In this document: in pieces, positions 10,840 to 22,369 of the stretch | Position numbering within the stretch: the first letter of the stretch is position 1 | Layout: each line of letters begins with the position of its first letter | Notes under the pieces: generated by a model | Told to the model about the DNA's origin: nothing | Database searches by the model: none | What the model saw: only the letters and a program-made list of their open reading frames with translations | Assembly (NCBI RefSeq): GCF_030867095.1 | Contig: NC_081825.1 | Span: 46,738,501 to 46,802,500 of the forward strand | DNA from: Alligator mississippiensis | Taxonomy: Eukaryota; Chordata; Crocodylia; Alligatoridae | Direction of reading: 5' to 3' | DNA length: 64,000 nt | Translations under genes and position numbers: made by a program

Positions 10840-10851
10840 CTGTAAAAGAAC
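10840..10851 (-). promoter_or_regulatory. Candidate splice acceptor
   Basis: The minus strand has a pyrimidine-rich TTCTTTTACAG ending at 10840, directly upstream of the small 3' frame. A candidate donor with the perfect intron start GTAAGT lies in the 5' LTR at 12972-12977. Confidence 0.4.
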
Positions 10852-10992
10852 TCTCTTAAAATGGTTATTCCACTATAATTTACAAAATCACACAGGACCG
10901 CATGATAATGCAGTCAATTAAACTTATTATCACTATTAAATACAAATATGTAAACACGATTCTATACTGGACAGCTCTTTCTCTTTTCACAC

Positions 10993-12573
10993 TCAGCAAC
11001 TCGACGAAATCGTCGAGGAGTCATCATCGCCTTCTTCTAGATAGTGAAAATCTAACTCGTAGGCTAGCTGCCATTGTTCCGCGTCTCCCAAAATCCGAAG
11101 CTGTCGCTTATTAAGTCCAGAATGCTGCAGGAGGAATCCAAACATGTATCGCTCCTCTTGCGTTCTCTGGTGTAATACTGGACGTTTGGATTCGTGGCGT
11201 CTTGTGTTCTGAGCCTTAGATGGGCGTTGACATTCCCGATCACTGTATAGTCTTGGCTCCATTAGGACACGCAGTCTTGGCAACTGATGAAGGAGACTAC
11301 TCACTGGATGATTGACCATTGGGTTAAGCAGAATTCGGAAAACCACAATGTTTCTTTGCCCATAGACTTTAAGACAACTATCTATGCTGTCGAGAGTCAC
11401 CGGAATGGTTCCAGGGTCTCGTAGGTGACAATGAGGCCATGGTTGCATTCGCTGGAGCGGTGTCAGTCCCAGCGTACATTCTCTTGGGTTCCAGGCGCAA
11501 TACGAAAGTCCGATAATAGCCAGTACAAGCTGTTCTGCACCGGTGTGCTCTGGTCGTCTGTCATGCCATGCGTGGGCCTTCTGTTCGATCACTCCTGCCA
11601 CAAGCGCTGGAATTGGAATAGGCCAGTGGACGCTAAACGCCACCATGTCGATGTCAGTGACATGTTCCCTACTCCATGAAGCTTGTCTCACCAAGAAGCT
11701 TGCTTCTTCCTGGTCCAGGAGGTCGGACCCAAGTTCCATGACTAGACGTCCCAACCACACAGCCAGAGTATCTTAGGGTCGGATCCTGGATTCTCTACAC
11801 AAATTCTGCAGTTCGGCTCTGGAACGAGCGTAATAGGTGGTAGCACGAACTGCACTCTGCGGACCGATGACTGGGCTGCTTGATGCTGCAGGCTGATCAA
11901 TTTCTTCGTGAGTTGTCATTGCTGTTGCTGTTTCTGTCGGAGCTGTAGTCTTTGTTACAGTGGGGGTTGTTGTTGTTTCAGGCGGGAGGGGCAGATGCAC
12001 TCCTCCGCTCGACTCCCCCTCCCTTCGGCAGAGGGGCGTGGTCGGCAGAATCGACGCTGCGTCGCTGGGCAGAGTTACCGGCCGAACCCTCGCGGGCTCT
12101 TCCGAAGCTCCATCCCTCTCTTCCAGCTTCTCCACGCGGTCTTCCCTCTGCTCGGTGCCATCTTGTCAGGGCAGTTTAAGATCCCCTTTCTCAACCGCTT
12201 CTCCGACCGCCCGAACGGCCATATACAGCTGGGTTTTCAAGCTTAAAGTTTTATTCATTAGATCTGTCATAGTTTGAAAAGTTGCATTTAATTCTCCCCC
12301 CTTGTTGCACCGTAGGACCACTCTCTCATCTACGGCGCGGTCCTCCATCTCCGGGTTTTCGCGGAGCTCGGACGGACGATCACGACCCCTCAGTCTGGGT
12401 ATTACCATGCAAGGAGAAAGCCATCCGATCGGCATCGGCTCTCCCATCTCCCGGGCACACCGCGAGCAACGGACACACTCCCGGGTGGGGGTCAGGCTTA
12501 CTGCGCTCGCCGGGTCAACTTCGGCGAGGGTTACAGCATCGAGGGGCCTGTACAGGACCTGCTCATCACCCAT
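10993..12573 (-). pseudogene. gag-like gene of the LTR element, two in-frame stops
   Basis: One minus-strand reading frame runs from the first ATG (12571-12573) to the end at 10993, about 527 codons. It is broken only by a TGA at 12166-12168 and a TAA at 11773-11775, with no frameshift between. The same frame is open upstream to about 12770 but without an ATG; a second frame in that stretch (12766-12566) suggests a small early frameshift. The place between primer site and 3' LTR, and the length, fit a Gag polyprotein, which would form the particle in the cytoplasm. A cysteine cluster (CVRCSRC) lies near residue 28 after the ATG. No CCHC zinc knuckle or major homology region is obvious. The last third is the best-preserved block and ends in an acidic, serine-rich tail. 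I identify it as Gag by position, not by a recognised domain. Confidence 0.55.
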
Positions 12574-12809
12574 GATACACCCGAATGCCGCGGGGTGAAA
12601 ATTCACTTCTTTCCCTTCTAGGGCTCCGACTTTGGAAGCTCCTTCTTCTCCCTTTAGCGAAAGGTGTCCCCGGATACATCTCCTGCCTGTTCCGCCCGCC
12701 TGGTGGTACGCGATGTGCGCCTCCAGTTCTGCGATGCTTGCTACGCTGCATCTCCCATTTCTCCAAGGTTAGTTCTCAACTAATTCTAACTCTAGCGAGC
12801 CCTCTCCTG

Positions 12810-12827
12810 ATCCCATCCTCGTCACCA
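12810..12827 (-). promoter_or_regulatory. Primer binding site, serine-tRNA-like
   Basis: The plus strand reads atcccatcctcgtcacca directly before the 5' LTR edge. It matches the 3' end of vertebrate tRNA-Ser(GCU) as I know it (ATCCCATCCTCGTCG plus CCA) with one mismatch at the discriminator base. This places the 5' LTR at 12828-13631. Confidence 0.75.
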
Positions 12828-13631
12828 TGTGTGGGCCGGGTCGAACCCCGGGCCCTTTTCGTCGCTCTGCACGCGGGCTGCGGCCGGCAGCCCGGGCAGG
12901 CCGGGTCGGAGAGGGTGGGCGCCGAGCTAGAATTAGGCACAGACATGTAACGGTTGATTTTAAGATTATTTACTTACACCAAGATGGTCGCGGTGCAGGC
13001 TGGAGACTTGCTTGAGTTGTGGTTACAACAGAAAACACGAACAATCACATGGAGTTTGCTAGGCTCCATGCAGGCAGAACACAAACAATCACGTGGAGTT
13101 TGCTAGGCTCCACACAGACAGAACTCCGGATGTCCAGGACAAGCGCGCATCAGAATAGAAAACTCATCGATACGTCTTATAGAAAGTTACCGCTCGAAGA
13201 CGGGAAGAGGTGGGCGGTGGATCAGGCCGCCAAACTCCTCTGAGCAACACACAGGGTTTCTATTACTCTGCCGTGCACACCCAGAGTCCCCACAAGATGG
13301 ATGCGGAGTCCTCTTCGGCTTGGGCAGAAACTGCTCAAGCCTCTTATACGGCTAGCAGGCCAATCGCTAGCCACCACGTGGGAATAATTTAACACTAGCC
13401 AATTGCGGGGCACGAATTTGCATACGAAGAGCGGGAACTCTTTTGCACCATGCATTTCTGTGTTGCAAAGAAAATGCACCCTGCAAAGACAGCTGCAAAG
13501 TGGCGGGAATGCTCCTTTGCACGCGGGTTCTCTGTGCATCAGAACTCCTCCGTGCAATGAAGCTGTAAACCCACGGGGATAATTCTTAGTGCCAAAGCAC
13601 ATGCAAAAAATCAGACCTTTGGGTCATGACA
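12828..13631 (-). repeat. 5' LTR (804 bp)
   Basis: Partner of 9775-10528. Its extra length comes from a 44-bp tandem duplication at 13034-13121 and a GC-rich insertion of about 12 bp near 12890. The TATA-like box on the minus strand is at about 13341-13350. Confidence 0.9.
13034..13121. repeat. 44-bp tandem duplication in the 5' LTR
   Basis: Units 13034-13077 and 13078-13121 both contain ggagtttgctaggctcca. The 3' LTR has a single unit near 9976-10016. Confidence 0.85.
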
Positions 13632-13920
13632 AACTATTCTCATTGGTGGCAGATGACAGAACAAGGGGCAGTGGTGTCAAGTTCCAGAAAGGTAAGTTAA
13701 GGTTAGATATTAGGAAAAACTCTCATAAGAAGGGTAGGAAAGCAATGGAATAGGTTACCCAGAGAGGTTGTGGAATCTCCATCCTTGGAGTTTTTTAAGA
13801 CCCAGCTAGACAAAGTCTTGTGTGGGATGATCTAGTTGGGAGTGGTCCTACTTTGAGTAAGGGGTTGAACTAGATGACCACCTGAGGTTCTTCCAACCCA
13901 AATTTTCTATGATTCTATGA
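13632..13920 (+). mobile_element. CR1 LINE, right piece of the copy split by the LTR element
   Basis: Continues the CR1 from 9774 with the block FSLVADDRTRGSGVKFQKG, then RLDIRKNSHKK. It ends with the usual CR1 3' UTR ('ggttgaactagatgacc', 'cttccaaccc') and the tail 'tctatgattctatga'. Frames are broken. Confidence 0.85.
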
Positions 13921-15200
13921 ATACGGTACCATATATGCAGTGTGAAATATTCTACAGTGAGTAGGCTTTAGCAGTTTTGGGGCTTTGATCAGGTGTGACA
14001 TCCCATTCTGGTCAGGTCTATCTGCTAGGTCCTCCAACCTCTTGGTGATTTCCCCTTTCATCCCACCTTCCACACCTTTGATGTTAAATGTTACTATCAT
14101 TTGGGAGGCTGTGCTTAGTTTCTCAGACATATTTCTCCACCCTTCTCATAATTCGGCAGTCTATCTGGGCTAATTCATAATCACTCTGATGGAACTCTCC
14201 CAGCAATCACCTGCTGGCCTCTCAGATTGCCTTCTCTCCCTTTAATATTTGGAGGCCTGCCCAGGGCTAACCCAAAATGTGGTCCTCTCAGCCTGTACCT
14301 TAATTCCAGTTTCTTCTGGGACCTTGACCAAAAATACATTTGCTCTGAGCAGCTTGGTCCAAGAGCTCTCAACTACTTCTCCTTCATTCACCTGTTCCAG
14401 GCAGGGCTGCCATAGCATTTCTAGATGTCCTCAGGAGAATTCCAACCCCCCAATGAGGTGAAATTACCAAATATTTGCTCTGTCTAAGGTCTTCAAAGCT
14501 AATGTTCTTTGCAAACCATAACCACCTGGACCCTCTCAAAGTACCATTCAGTGGCCTCTCCACTCCCTTAATAGCCAACTCATGCCTTATGGTCAAACTT
14601 AAACAAAATGATCTATTTACGAATTACAGGATAAACCTCCTCTCTCAGGGCCCTCATAAAACCAAAACAAGAACCATGCTTCTACTAGCTGGCTATCCCA
14701 GCCAACCAGCCACTCAGGGTTGCCTTACTACCTGAGTTTGATTTCTGGCCATCAACTTAGCCTTTCCTTCTAGGCAATTCCTCTCCCCTGAAGGATCTGG
14801 TCCAGAATATGCCTCCAGCCCAGGGGTTGGGTTTATAAAGTCCTGGGCTCCACCCCATTATAGTCACATGCACTTTCATTCCACCACTGGGCACAGAGGG
14901 CATTCATTATCACAATTAGCAGCCTGGAGCTCTGGGGCAACTCCTTCAGCTGATTCAGGCTTGCAATGGTTATCTCCAGCTTTGCCTATCATGCTTTTAG
15001 CTCCCCAGACCTCCTGGGTATATTTCCATGTAAGTAACAAGGTTTAGGAGTGTCTATTACATAGTAGATTGACAAGGTGAATTTGTGGGTCATTTCTGCA
15101 TCAAGGTTCTATGATAAAAGAAGGAACAAAATTCCCTAATCTCATAAAAGGATAGCATAAGGATCAGATTAATATACAAAGGTGAAATCCTTGGACTATT
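13921..15200. other. Unassigned, promoter-like sequence on the minus strand
   Basis: The stretch 14180-15010 is GC-richer than its neighbours. On the minus strand it has GGACTTTATAAACCC (about 14828-14846) as a possible TATA region. It may be part of an old LTR, but I could not find its ends. No protein is supported. Confidence 0.3.
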
Positions 15201-18200
15201 GTACTTAACAACATCTCCCCTCGACCCCCCACAGGCCAGAATCTAATCAAAAGTCTCAGGAGGAAAGAGTCTAAGAACCCAAAAAACAGTACTGATATAC
15301 CTCAAATTACCTAATAAAATAAACAAATCTAAACATTTCTGAAATGTCTAAAATCAAATGAGTAATAAGCAATTCACAGTACCATAGGGGAGAAAACAGT
15401 AGCATTTTCTGTGATGGCTCTCCTGCCCTCATCTATTTACAAAATGCAAAGAACAGAAGAACAACCAGAATTTGGCTTAAAATATGTGGCAATACCAGGT
15501 GATGCCCACATGATCCAAAAGGACACTTCTTCTTTCTACAGGAGTCCCTAAAAGAAAATTTTCAAGTAGAAGAAGAAAAACAGGCAATGCTCTCAAGGAA
15601 TCTGAGTTGCTGGCAAATTAATTTTATAATATTGTTGTGATCCTGGCTTTCTCCTTTCTCTCTACAACATTTCTGATATAAAGTTATGGTGCTGTTTGCT
15701 AGCACTATAGCTCCTCCAGTCATCAGAAATCAGACATATGTTGGCCTTGATCCATCTCTAATTTTCTTGCAGTGCTCCACTTGCACTCCTAATGTTCTGT
15801 TTGTGCGTGGAACTTTGCCAGCAACTGGCAAAAACCACATGGAAATGAAGCAAAAGTTTCTTTCATGGACAATCTGTGTTAACCGTACCACTCCAGTATG
15901 CTCCTTGCCAAAGATCATCCCTGCTGCCTGCAGTGCTCTACATAGGAAACCTGCTGCTGTTTCTGTTGTTGTTGTTGCTAACTCCAGTGCCAAAGATGCG
16001 CTTTATATGATATCAGGATATGATACAAGGTTGTGATACTAAAGTAAAGGTGTAATGCTTACTTCCTTTACAAAATTGTGTGCATCAAGCTTAGTCAAAT
16101 AAAAAAAAAATATTATATAGTACAAAAATTTGACATAATTTTTCATAAAAATATGAACATATACATGTAAATTAAAAAGTATATGTATAAAGTTATATAA
16201 CACAAAGGATAAGATGTTTATAAACATTAACAAAAAACAAATGTGTGAAATGAGGCAGTTGGCCCGTATATTTTTACTCTTGTTTCTACTACATTTAAGT
16301 CCTAATTTCATAATGGAGTTTCTCTGGCTCTGTGAAAATGGATAGCTCCTAAATGTTCTTTTCTGAACAACATGTATGCTAATTCAAAGTTCAAATACCA
16401 TTATTGGAGTTTGATATTTTCAAAAATTGCATTTGTATTGAAGAATAAAACATCCTCTTTTAATTCACTATTGAACATATTTACAAGAATACCAGATATT
16501 TTTGCTACATGTATCATCAAATATCCTGTTATTTTATGTTTCATAAATCTTAAAATGCAGGGAAGTTTGCTTCTCATTTAATTTTTCAAGTCAGATATGA
16601 TGGTTCAAAAGCAGCCTTTGCATTTTTCTATATTATTTATATTCACATTTTTCTGTGGCTTCCCTTTACTTGATCTTAAAAGTTACCTAGTCTGAAAAAT
16701 CCAGATTAAGAAAACAAAAACCTATGAGGGAGGGAATTGGGCTGGGGGGGGGGGCGGGGTAGTAGGGCATACTGGTGATTGTGGTTAGAAGCAAGAATTT
16801 CAAGGAAGTAAGAAAATCCATTTTGGCAAGAGGGTGTGTACAATCTATTATTACCTGTATGTTACTGGAAGAATCGAACACTTACTACATCAATGAAAAC
16901 TTTCACAAAGGATATATGTACAAGGATTACATTTGATTGCCCTAACCTTGGATAGGACAATCTAAATGCCTCAACATGCAAGCATTCACTGGGATTAGGT
17001 TTCCATAAAAATGGTAGGTCTAATCTAAAATTAGTGTAGCCTGGGGTTAATCTGACCTAGCAATGGTTAATCCATCCTAATGAACATCTGTACACATTCA
17101 CAGCACCATCCCAGGGCTAGAAAACCCCATACACTTGCCAGAGCCCCAGGGCTGTGCTGTTTTAAAGCCTCCCCCTAACCCTGACCTGGCTATTCCCCCA
17201 TCCCTTTGCCCTGACTACCCTCCCTGACCACAACAACCCCTACAGACCTTCCAGTCCCCCATGGACCCGCCAGCCCCTCCCGTCTGACTGACTGATCTCC
17301 AGCTATCCATGGCTCCTCCCAGCAAGTGGCAAATACCTGCATATACAGTATCCTACCTCAGGTTTAGGCAGCTTACACTAAGCCAGCTAAACCTGATCTG
17401 GATCCTGAAAACAATTGTTTGTTCCCAAAGTGTTTACACTAACAGCTTAATGGCAAAAGTGTGTGAAAAAATACAGTCAGATTTTATTGTATAAAATCAA
17501 GATTGATTCATTTTAGACCTTAATTTCAATTTAAGAATGCTATTGGAACATTATGACATAGTATAAAATTGTGATTAGTATATTTATATTTTGTATCTTG
17601 CACAGATTTAGTCCTCTGAAGTCAGATATAGGCAATTAATAAATGGGATGATTTTCAAAAAAGACTTACGAGAAGCCAGTCCTCACTCTTTTTTCTCAGG
17701 ACCACTAACTGCAACAGAAGCTTGTAATTGCTCAGCTGTTCAAGAAAAGTAGGCTATTTAGATACCTACATATTGATACAGAAACTTATATTTGCATATC
17801 CATTTTGAACGTTTTGGCCTTTGAGTTCTCTTTATCAGTTTTGCCAGTTCTATGCCGTAAAATACACAGGCAGTGCAATGAGGCCAAGTTGTTATATCTG
17901 TGAAAAAGATATTTTTCATTTTGTGAGCTCTGAACATTTTAATTTACTACCGTAACAATTAACATGTGCCTGGAATTTTCATAATGTATTAGAGGGAACA
18001 CAGGTGCTCAGCTATGTGGGAAATAGGCACAGAATAAAAATGGAATCTAGAAGAATGCATAACCAATTTAGTTACCATTTGTATTGTTCTAGAACATCTC
18101 ACAAGATTTTGCAAATTATTATACATAGGAAAAATTGTAATAAAATTATTTTATAAACATTTAGCATATAAATTCTTGGTTTACACATTTTCACTACATA

Positions 18201-21200
18201 ATGTACCTGATTATAGCTAGAGAAAGCACTAAGAAAACATCAAACACCTGTAAGTGATGATGACAACTACATGAACACATTTGAATTTCACTCTTTCATC
18301 ATTACTGAAGAAGCAACATCCATTAATTACCAACATCTGTTTGTGATTCACTGTGTGGAACAGCTTCAATCCAGCTTCAAAAGAAGATCATATTTTACAT
18401 ATTATATGTAAAAATCTTGGAACCTTCTTCATACCTTTTCTTCACAGCATATTTTATCTAGTTGCATATTACAGTCCAGTTTAGCCTAAGGAAATTTTTT
18501 AGTTTATCATATATTGGTATAACCACATTATGTATCAAAAAATAACTATATGTGTCATGCTTTTTATATCATCAGTTAAAATGAATTATTTATTTATTTA
18601 TTTTTTACATCAAGTGAAATATGCAATACTTCTATTAGTCCAATTTTAAGAAATGTAATGAAATTTGTATGCAAATTGAAGTATCGGTGCAAGTTTTTAT
18701 AGAAAAGATAACATGATATTTTTTCTAAAGTGCCTACAGATTCCTATTATATAGTTTCCTATATATTCTTATTAGCAATTCATTTGGGAATATTGCAGAG
18801 GTATGTCTCAGCTTCTCCTATGGGGAAGCCTGTTACTCAGTTACTGCATCTCAGAAATAATGCCTATTCAGACATAAAAATGTTCCCCAAAGGCAATATG
18901 ATGGCAAAAAACTCTGAAAACACTAATACTAACATATGTAATACCAGTACTAATTAAAGTATAATTCTTAGTGTATATTAAAACAAAAGGAAGGGGGGAA
19001 AAAAAACAAACCCAAAACCTACATGGAATACTGTATTTAGTTTTCTGAGAATTATGCATGGAGAGTTTCCATGAAAGAAAACCATGTTTTCACTGTAGCT
19101 GCAATTAAACCCTGCACAAGTATTTGAAAATTATTGTATTGTTCACATTCAAACTGTGAGTGAGAAAACCAGTCAAAGCCCACTTCTATTCTGTGACTTA
19201 GGGATCTGAAATAATCAAATTTTCATTATAAATCACTGAAAACTCACATCGTTTTAGTAGTTTAGACAAATCTATAGCAAATGTGACTACCAAATTTCCT
19301 TGCATACCCCCATGTAAAAGTGCCCTGAAAGGCTAGTTGCTGCTGAAAATCAGTCTCCATAGGTGGAGGTCTGTTTTTTTTAAAGAGCTAAAGTTTTTCC
19401 AGGTCTACAAAATAGGAGAAGGCAATTAGCTTGATTTGTGGAAAAGCACAAGAATTAAAAAGGAGAGATGATGATTCACATTTGCGGAGTGAAGAACAAT
19501 GAGCCATTAAGTTAACTGACTCACTCAGTTGTCTGAATAGAAATGCCACTGCTGATGCATGGTGGAGAAGGAATCAAAGCAGGATGCTTCTATTCCAGGC
19601 AGAAAATCATTGTCCTCAAGTAAGGCATGCACCTTTATTCTGGGACATTTATTTTTGGGGAAAAGATGCATGTGGTATGCAAATAAATACAGCAATATAG
19701 TCTGGTTTTCATATTTAGCATATTTTTAAATGTTTACATTTTATTAAGGAGCCCATGTGTAAGAATAATTCTGCTTTGTTTTATAGGGGGTCTCTAAATT
19801 AAGGATCTCAAATTGTTTTATAAATATTAATGAACATTTCCTCTATAAAGATGACTGATAAGCAACTAGATCAAGGCTATGTATTAATTAGGAATAGGAA
19901 TTAACTTTGGTCATTAGGAGACCTGGAATATAATTTTGCTCTTACAGGCTTGATCTGTTGAAGACTATGTGAAATAATCAGGCAGTTCCCCAACCTCAAA
20001 TGATATCTCTCCAGCAACAGACTAACTCTTATTCTCACCAAAGCACCAGAACTTACTGCACATACAGATGCCAGCTGTCCTCCCCCTCATCAACACAGAC
20101 CACATCATCACAGTACCAAACAACATGAAATATGGCATACAGAGTTTATTCACCTGCTCCTCTACCAATGTCATATATAACGGGGCAAGGAATAGCCCTG
20201 TTCTTTTGTTGCTACAGAGTTGAGAGCATGAAGAAAAGTCAGGTCAGAGGTGGGGCAAGGATTAATTGGCACAGTTGGGAAAGGAATCACACCAGAGGGG
20301 AATTTTGCCTGATTAACAGCCAGCGACTATTAAATATCATGGCCAGGGGGCTATTCTTTGCCTTGTTAATAAAATGAAAAGCCTTCCTGAATTAATCTGG
20401 CATGCCATATACATATAAAATGATCACCTGTACACTTTCCAAAAGAAAAAATAGTTTTATTGTTTACCACCAGATTGAACATTTAAAGCATAAAGTAAAA
20501 CTGCCTGGGCTGGAAAAGCTTCTGAATTCACTAGACTGATGCATGAATGTTCTAAATTAATCTCTGGTAATGTCTCATGTGAAATATCCTAACTGTATCT
20601 GGCAGTTCCCAGTGAAGAAAGTAATTTACTTTATATATAAAACACTCTTCTATTAGTAAGAAGAGGACTCCAAGAGGTATGTTTATTATAAGATAATCAT
20701 ACTCCTGGGGGAAAGAGGCACTTAATGTAGCTGTACCTTGTAATGCTTCAGGAGTCTGATTGATCTATAATCAACAAGCTTTGGATAAAATACATGTGAA
20801 AGTAATAAAACACCCACAGAGATGAACTGTCTGGGGATATTACAAATTACATGCTTTTGGAGACATTTGCTTCACATGATATCCTCAACATTTCTGAGTT
20901 GAATGTCTACAATTCAAAGTTGTTTTTTATCTGCTTAGAAGTTATTGCATAAAATCCCAACTTAAAAGCACTATAATCAAGGAAGAAGTTGGGAGGCTAA
21001 GTGGAACTTTACAACATGCTGCAGCATACTGTCACTTGCTTGAATAAATGTGTTTTGCATTAGACAGTCCTTGGATTAAAATGAAATGTTAATAATTCTG
21101 AGAACAGAAACTAGCATCACTGCTGTTTTGAAAAGAACAAGCTCTACTAAGTTGGGTACCTCCCTTCTGAAGGGTAGTTGGTACTTTGCATGGTGAAAGG

Positions 21201-21389
21201 ATAGACATGCCTAATATCTGCTTTTGAACCACAGCCACATTCCTGAGAGGAGGAGGATTCCAGGCACAACTCTGTCCTCACCATTTCTTATTAGCTAGTT
21301 TGAGTCCTGTCCCTGTTCAGAATAAGTATTTGGGTTTGAAGTCTGCCTTTAAGCTTGGATGGCCAGAATGTACATCAACTTGTTTCCAC
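15201..21389. other. AT-rich intergenic DNA, no gene recognised
   Basis: About 6 kb without a recognisable gene. An open frame at 15686-16036 (plus, 116 codons) and its antisense at 15730-15993 lie in a slightly more GC-rich island, but neither resembles a family I know. A G-rich run sits at 16744-16757. The rest has only short frames and A/T runs. Confidence 0.5.
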
Positions 21390-21509
21390 TGGGAGACGAT
21401 CACCTGTCTGGGGTCTTGTGAACCCAGCATTCATTCCTGCCTGTGGCAGGGGGTCAGGCTAAATGATCTGTTCAGGTCCCTCCTGACCCTAGCTACTATG
21501 ATACTATGA
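21390..21509 (+). mobile_element. CR1 LINE, 3' UTR fragment
   Basis: 'gggtcaggctaaatgatctg' followed by 'aggtccctcctgaccctagc' and the tail 'tactatgatactatga' is the CR1 3' UTR and terminal repeat. Only the last ~120 bp are clear. Confidence 0.75.
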
Positions 21510-22369
21510 CACTGCCAGTGTAAACAAGCCTTAAGTTGCCTAATTACATTTTCTTGAATCAGCTTAGTGGGATCAGATACCTAATTTTTAAGTAATGTGA
21601 TGCCTAAATGGAAGGTGCCAGACATGCTTCCCTGGGGCCCATCTCAGACATCAAACAAATAAAGTCAGGTAGAAGCACTGTGGCACCTTATAGACCAACT
21701 TATTTAGAAAAGCATGAGCTTTTATAGGCTAAGCTTAGTCAGATGCTATGAATAGATTTGGATCTTGCATGTAGATGTGTGAGAGTGGGCACGTCTATAC
21801 AAGATACTTACTGTGAAGTAGACTTATTAGCTCCATAGTAAATGTCTTGCATCTACATGTACAGCCCTATTAGGCTGCAAGAAACTACTTAACTCCACGG
21901 CAGGGATTTTTTTTCTCCACAGAAGCACATGTGTAGACACTGGGGCATGCGGGTGCTTCAGTATGGGGACTGCCTGCTGGCTAGTCCCATGCTACAGCAT
22001 CATTGTGCCCCAGTCAGTCCCTTTGAAGATTGTTGAGCCAGGTTGGTGCAGCCCTGGGCTAGAAGGCTGACTCCCTGGGCCTCCTGCCAGCTAGGGCTGC
22101 TCTGACCCAGCTCAATATGCTGTGGTCCCAGGCGCATGTTAAAATAGCATGCCTGGGAGCAATAAACACTGGCACAATACGTGACGGAGATAATTGATCC
22201 ACCCTAATTGCATATTTAGACATGCCCAGTAGGTACTAAATAGAGATACTGAATAGAAAGGATTATTTAAATACCAAGAATAGAGGAAGAGAGGACTAAA
22301 TCGGGGTGGGGAAGGGAGGCACTCCTGAGAAAAGTGTTCAGAATCTTAAGGGGAGGAAGGAAGGAGAAC
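21510..22369. other. Unassigned DNA with a MITE-like repeat at 21658-21760
   Basis: The segment 21658-21760 has 'ctgtggcaccttatagacca' followed by 'agcatgagcttttataggct' and 'agtcagatgc', the layout of an abundant reptilian MITE-like repeat. A related left half is at 47884-47960. The remainder is unassigned. Confidence 0.45.

Larger units (their letters stand above)
9775..13631 (-). mobile_element. Non-autonomous LTR retrotransposon / endogenous retrovirus (gag-like, no pol)
   Basis: The minus-strand element is bounded by two LTRs (5' LTR 12828-13631; 3' LTR 9775-10528) that begin TGTCATGACC and end with CACACA. The flanks GACTA (9770-9774) and AACTA (13632-13636) look like a target duplication of 4-5 bp. 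A primer site lies next to the 5' LTR and a polypurine tract next to the 3' LTR. The internal 2.3 kb holds one long gag-like frame and one short membrane-protein-like frame. There is no protease, reverse transcriptase or integrase motif, so the copy could move only with help from a full relative. The LTRs are very similar apart from two length differences, so the insertion looks fairly young. Class III (ERV-L/S-like) is my guess from the serine-tRNA primer and the duplication size. Confidence 0.88.

Noticed and set aside
12972..12977. GTAAGT in the 5' LTR as a firm splice donor
   Set aside because: A perfect six-base match occurs by chance often; kept only as a candidate paired with the acceptor at 10840.
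15686..16036. 116-codon plus-strand frame and its antisense as a possible exon
   Set aside because: No recognisable domain, no convincing splice context, and both strands are open; left as unassigned.
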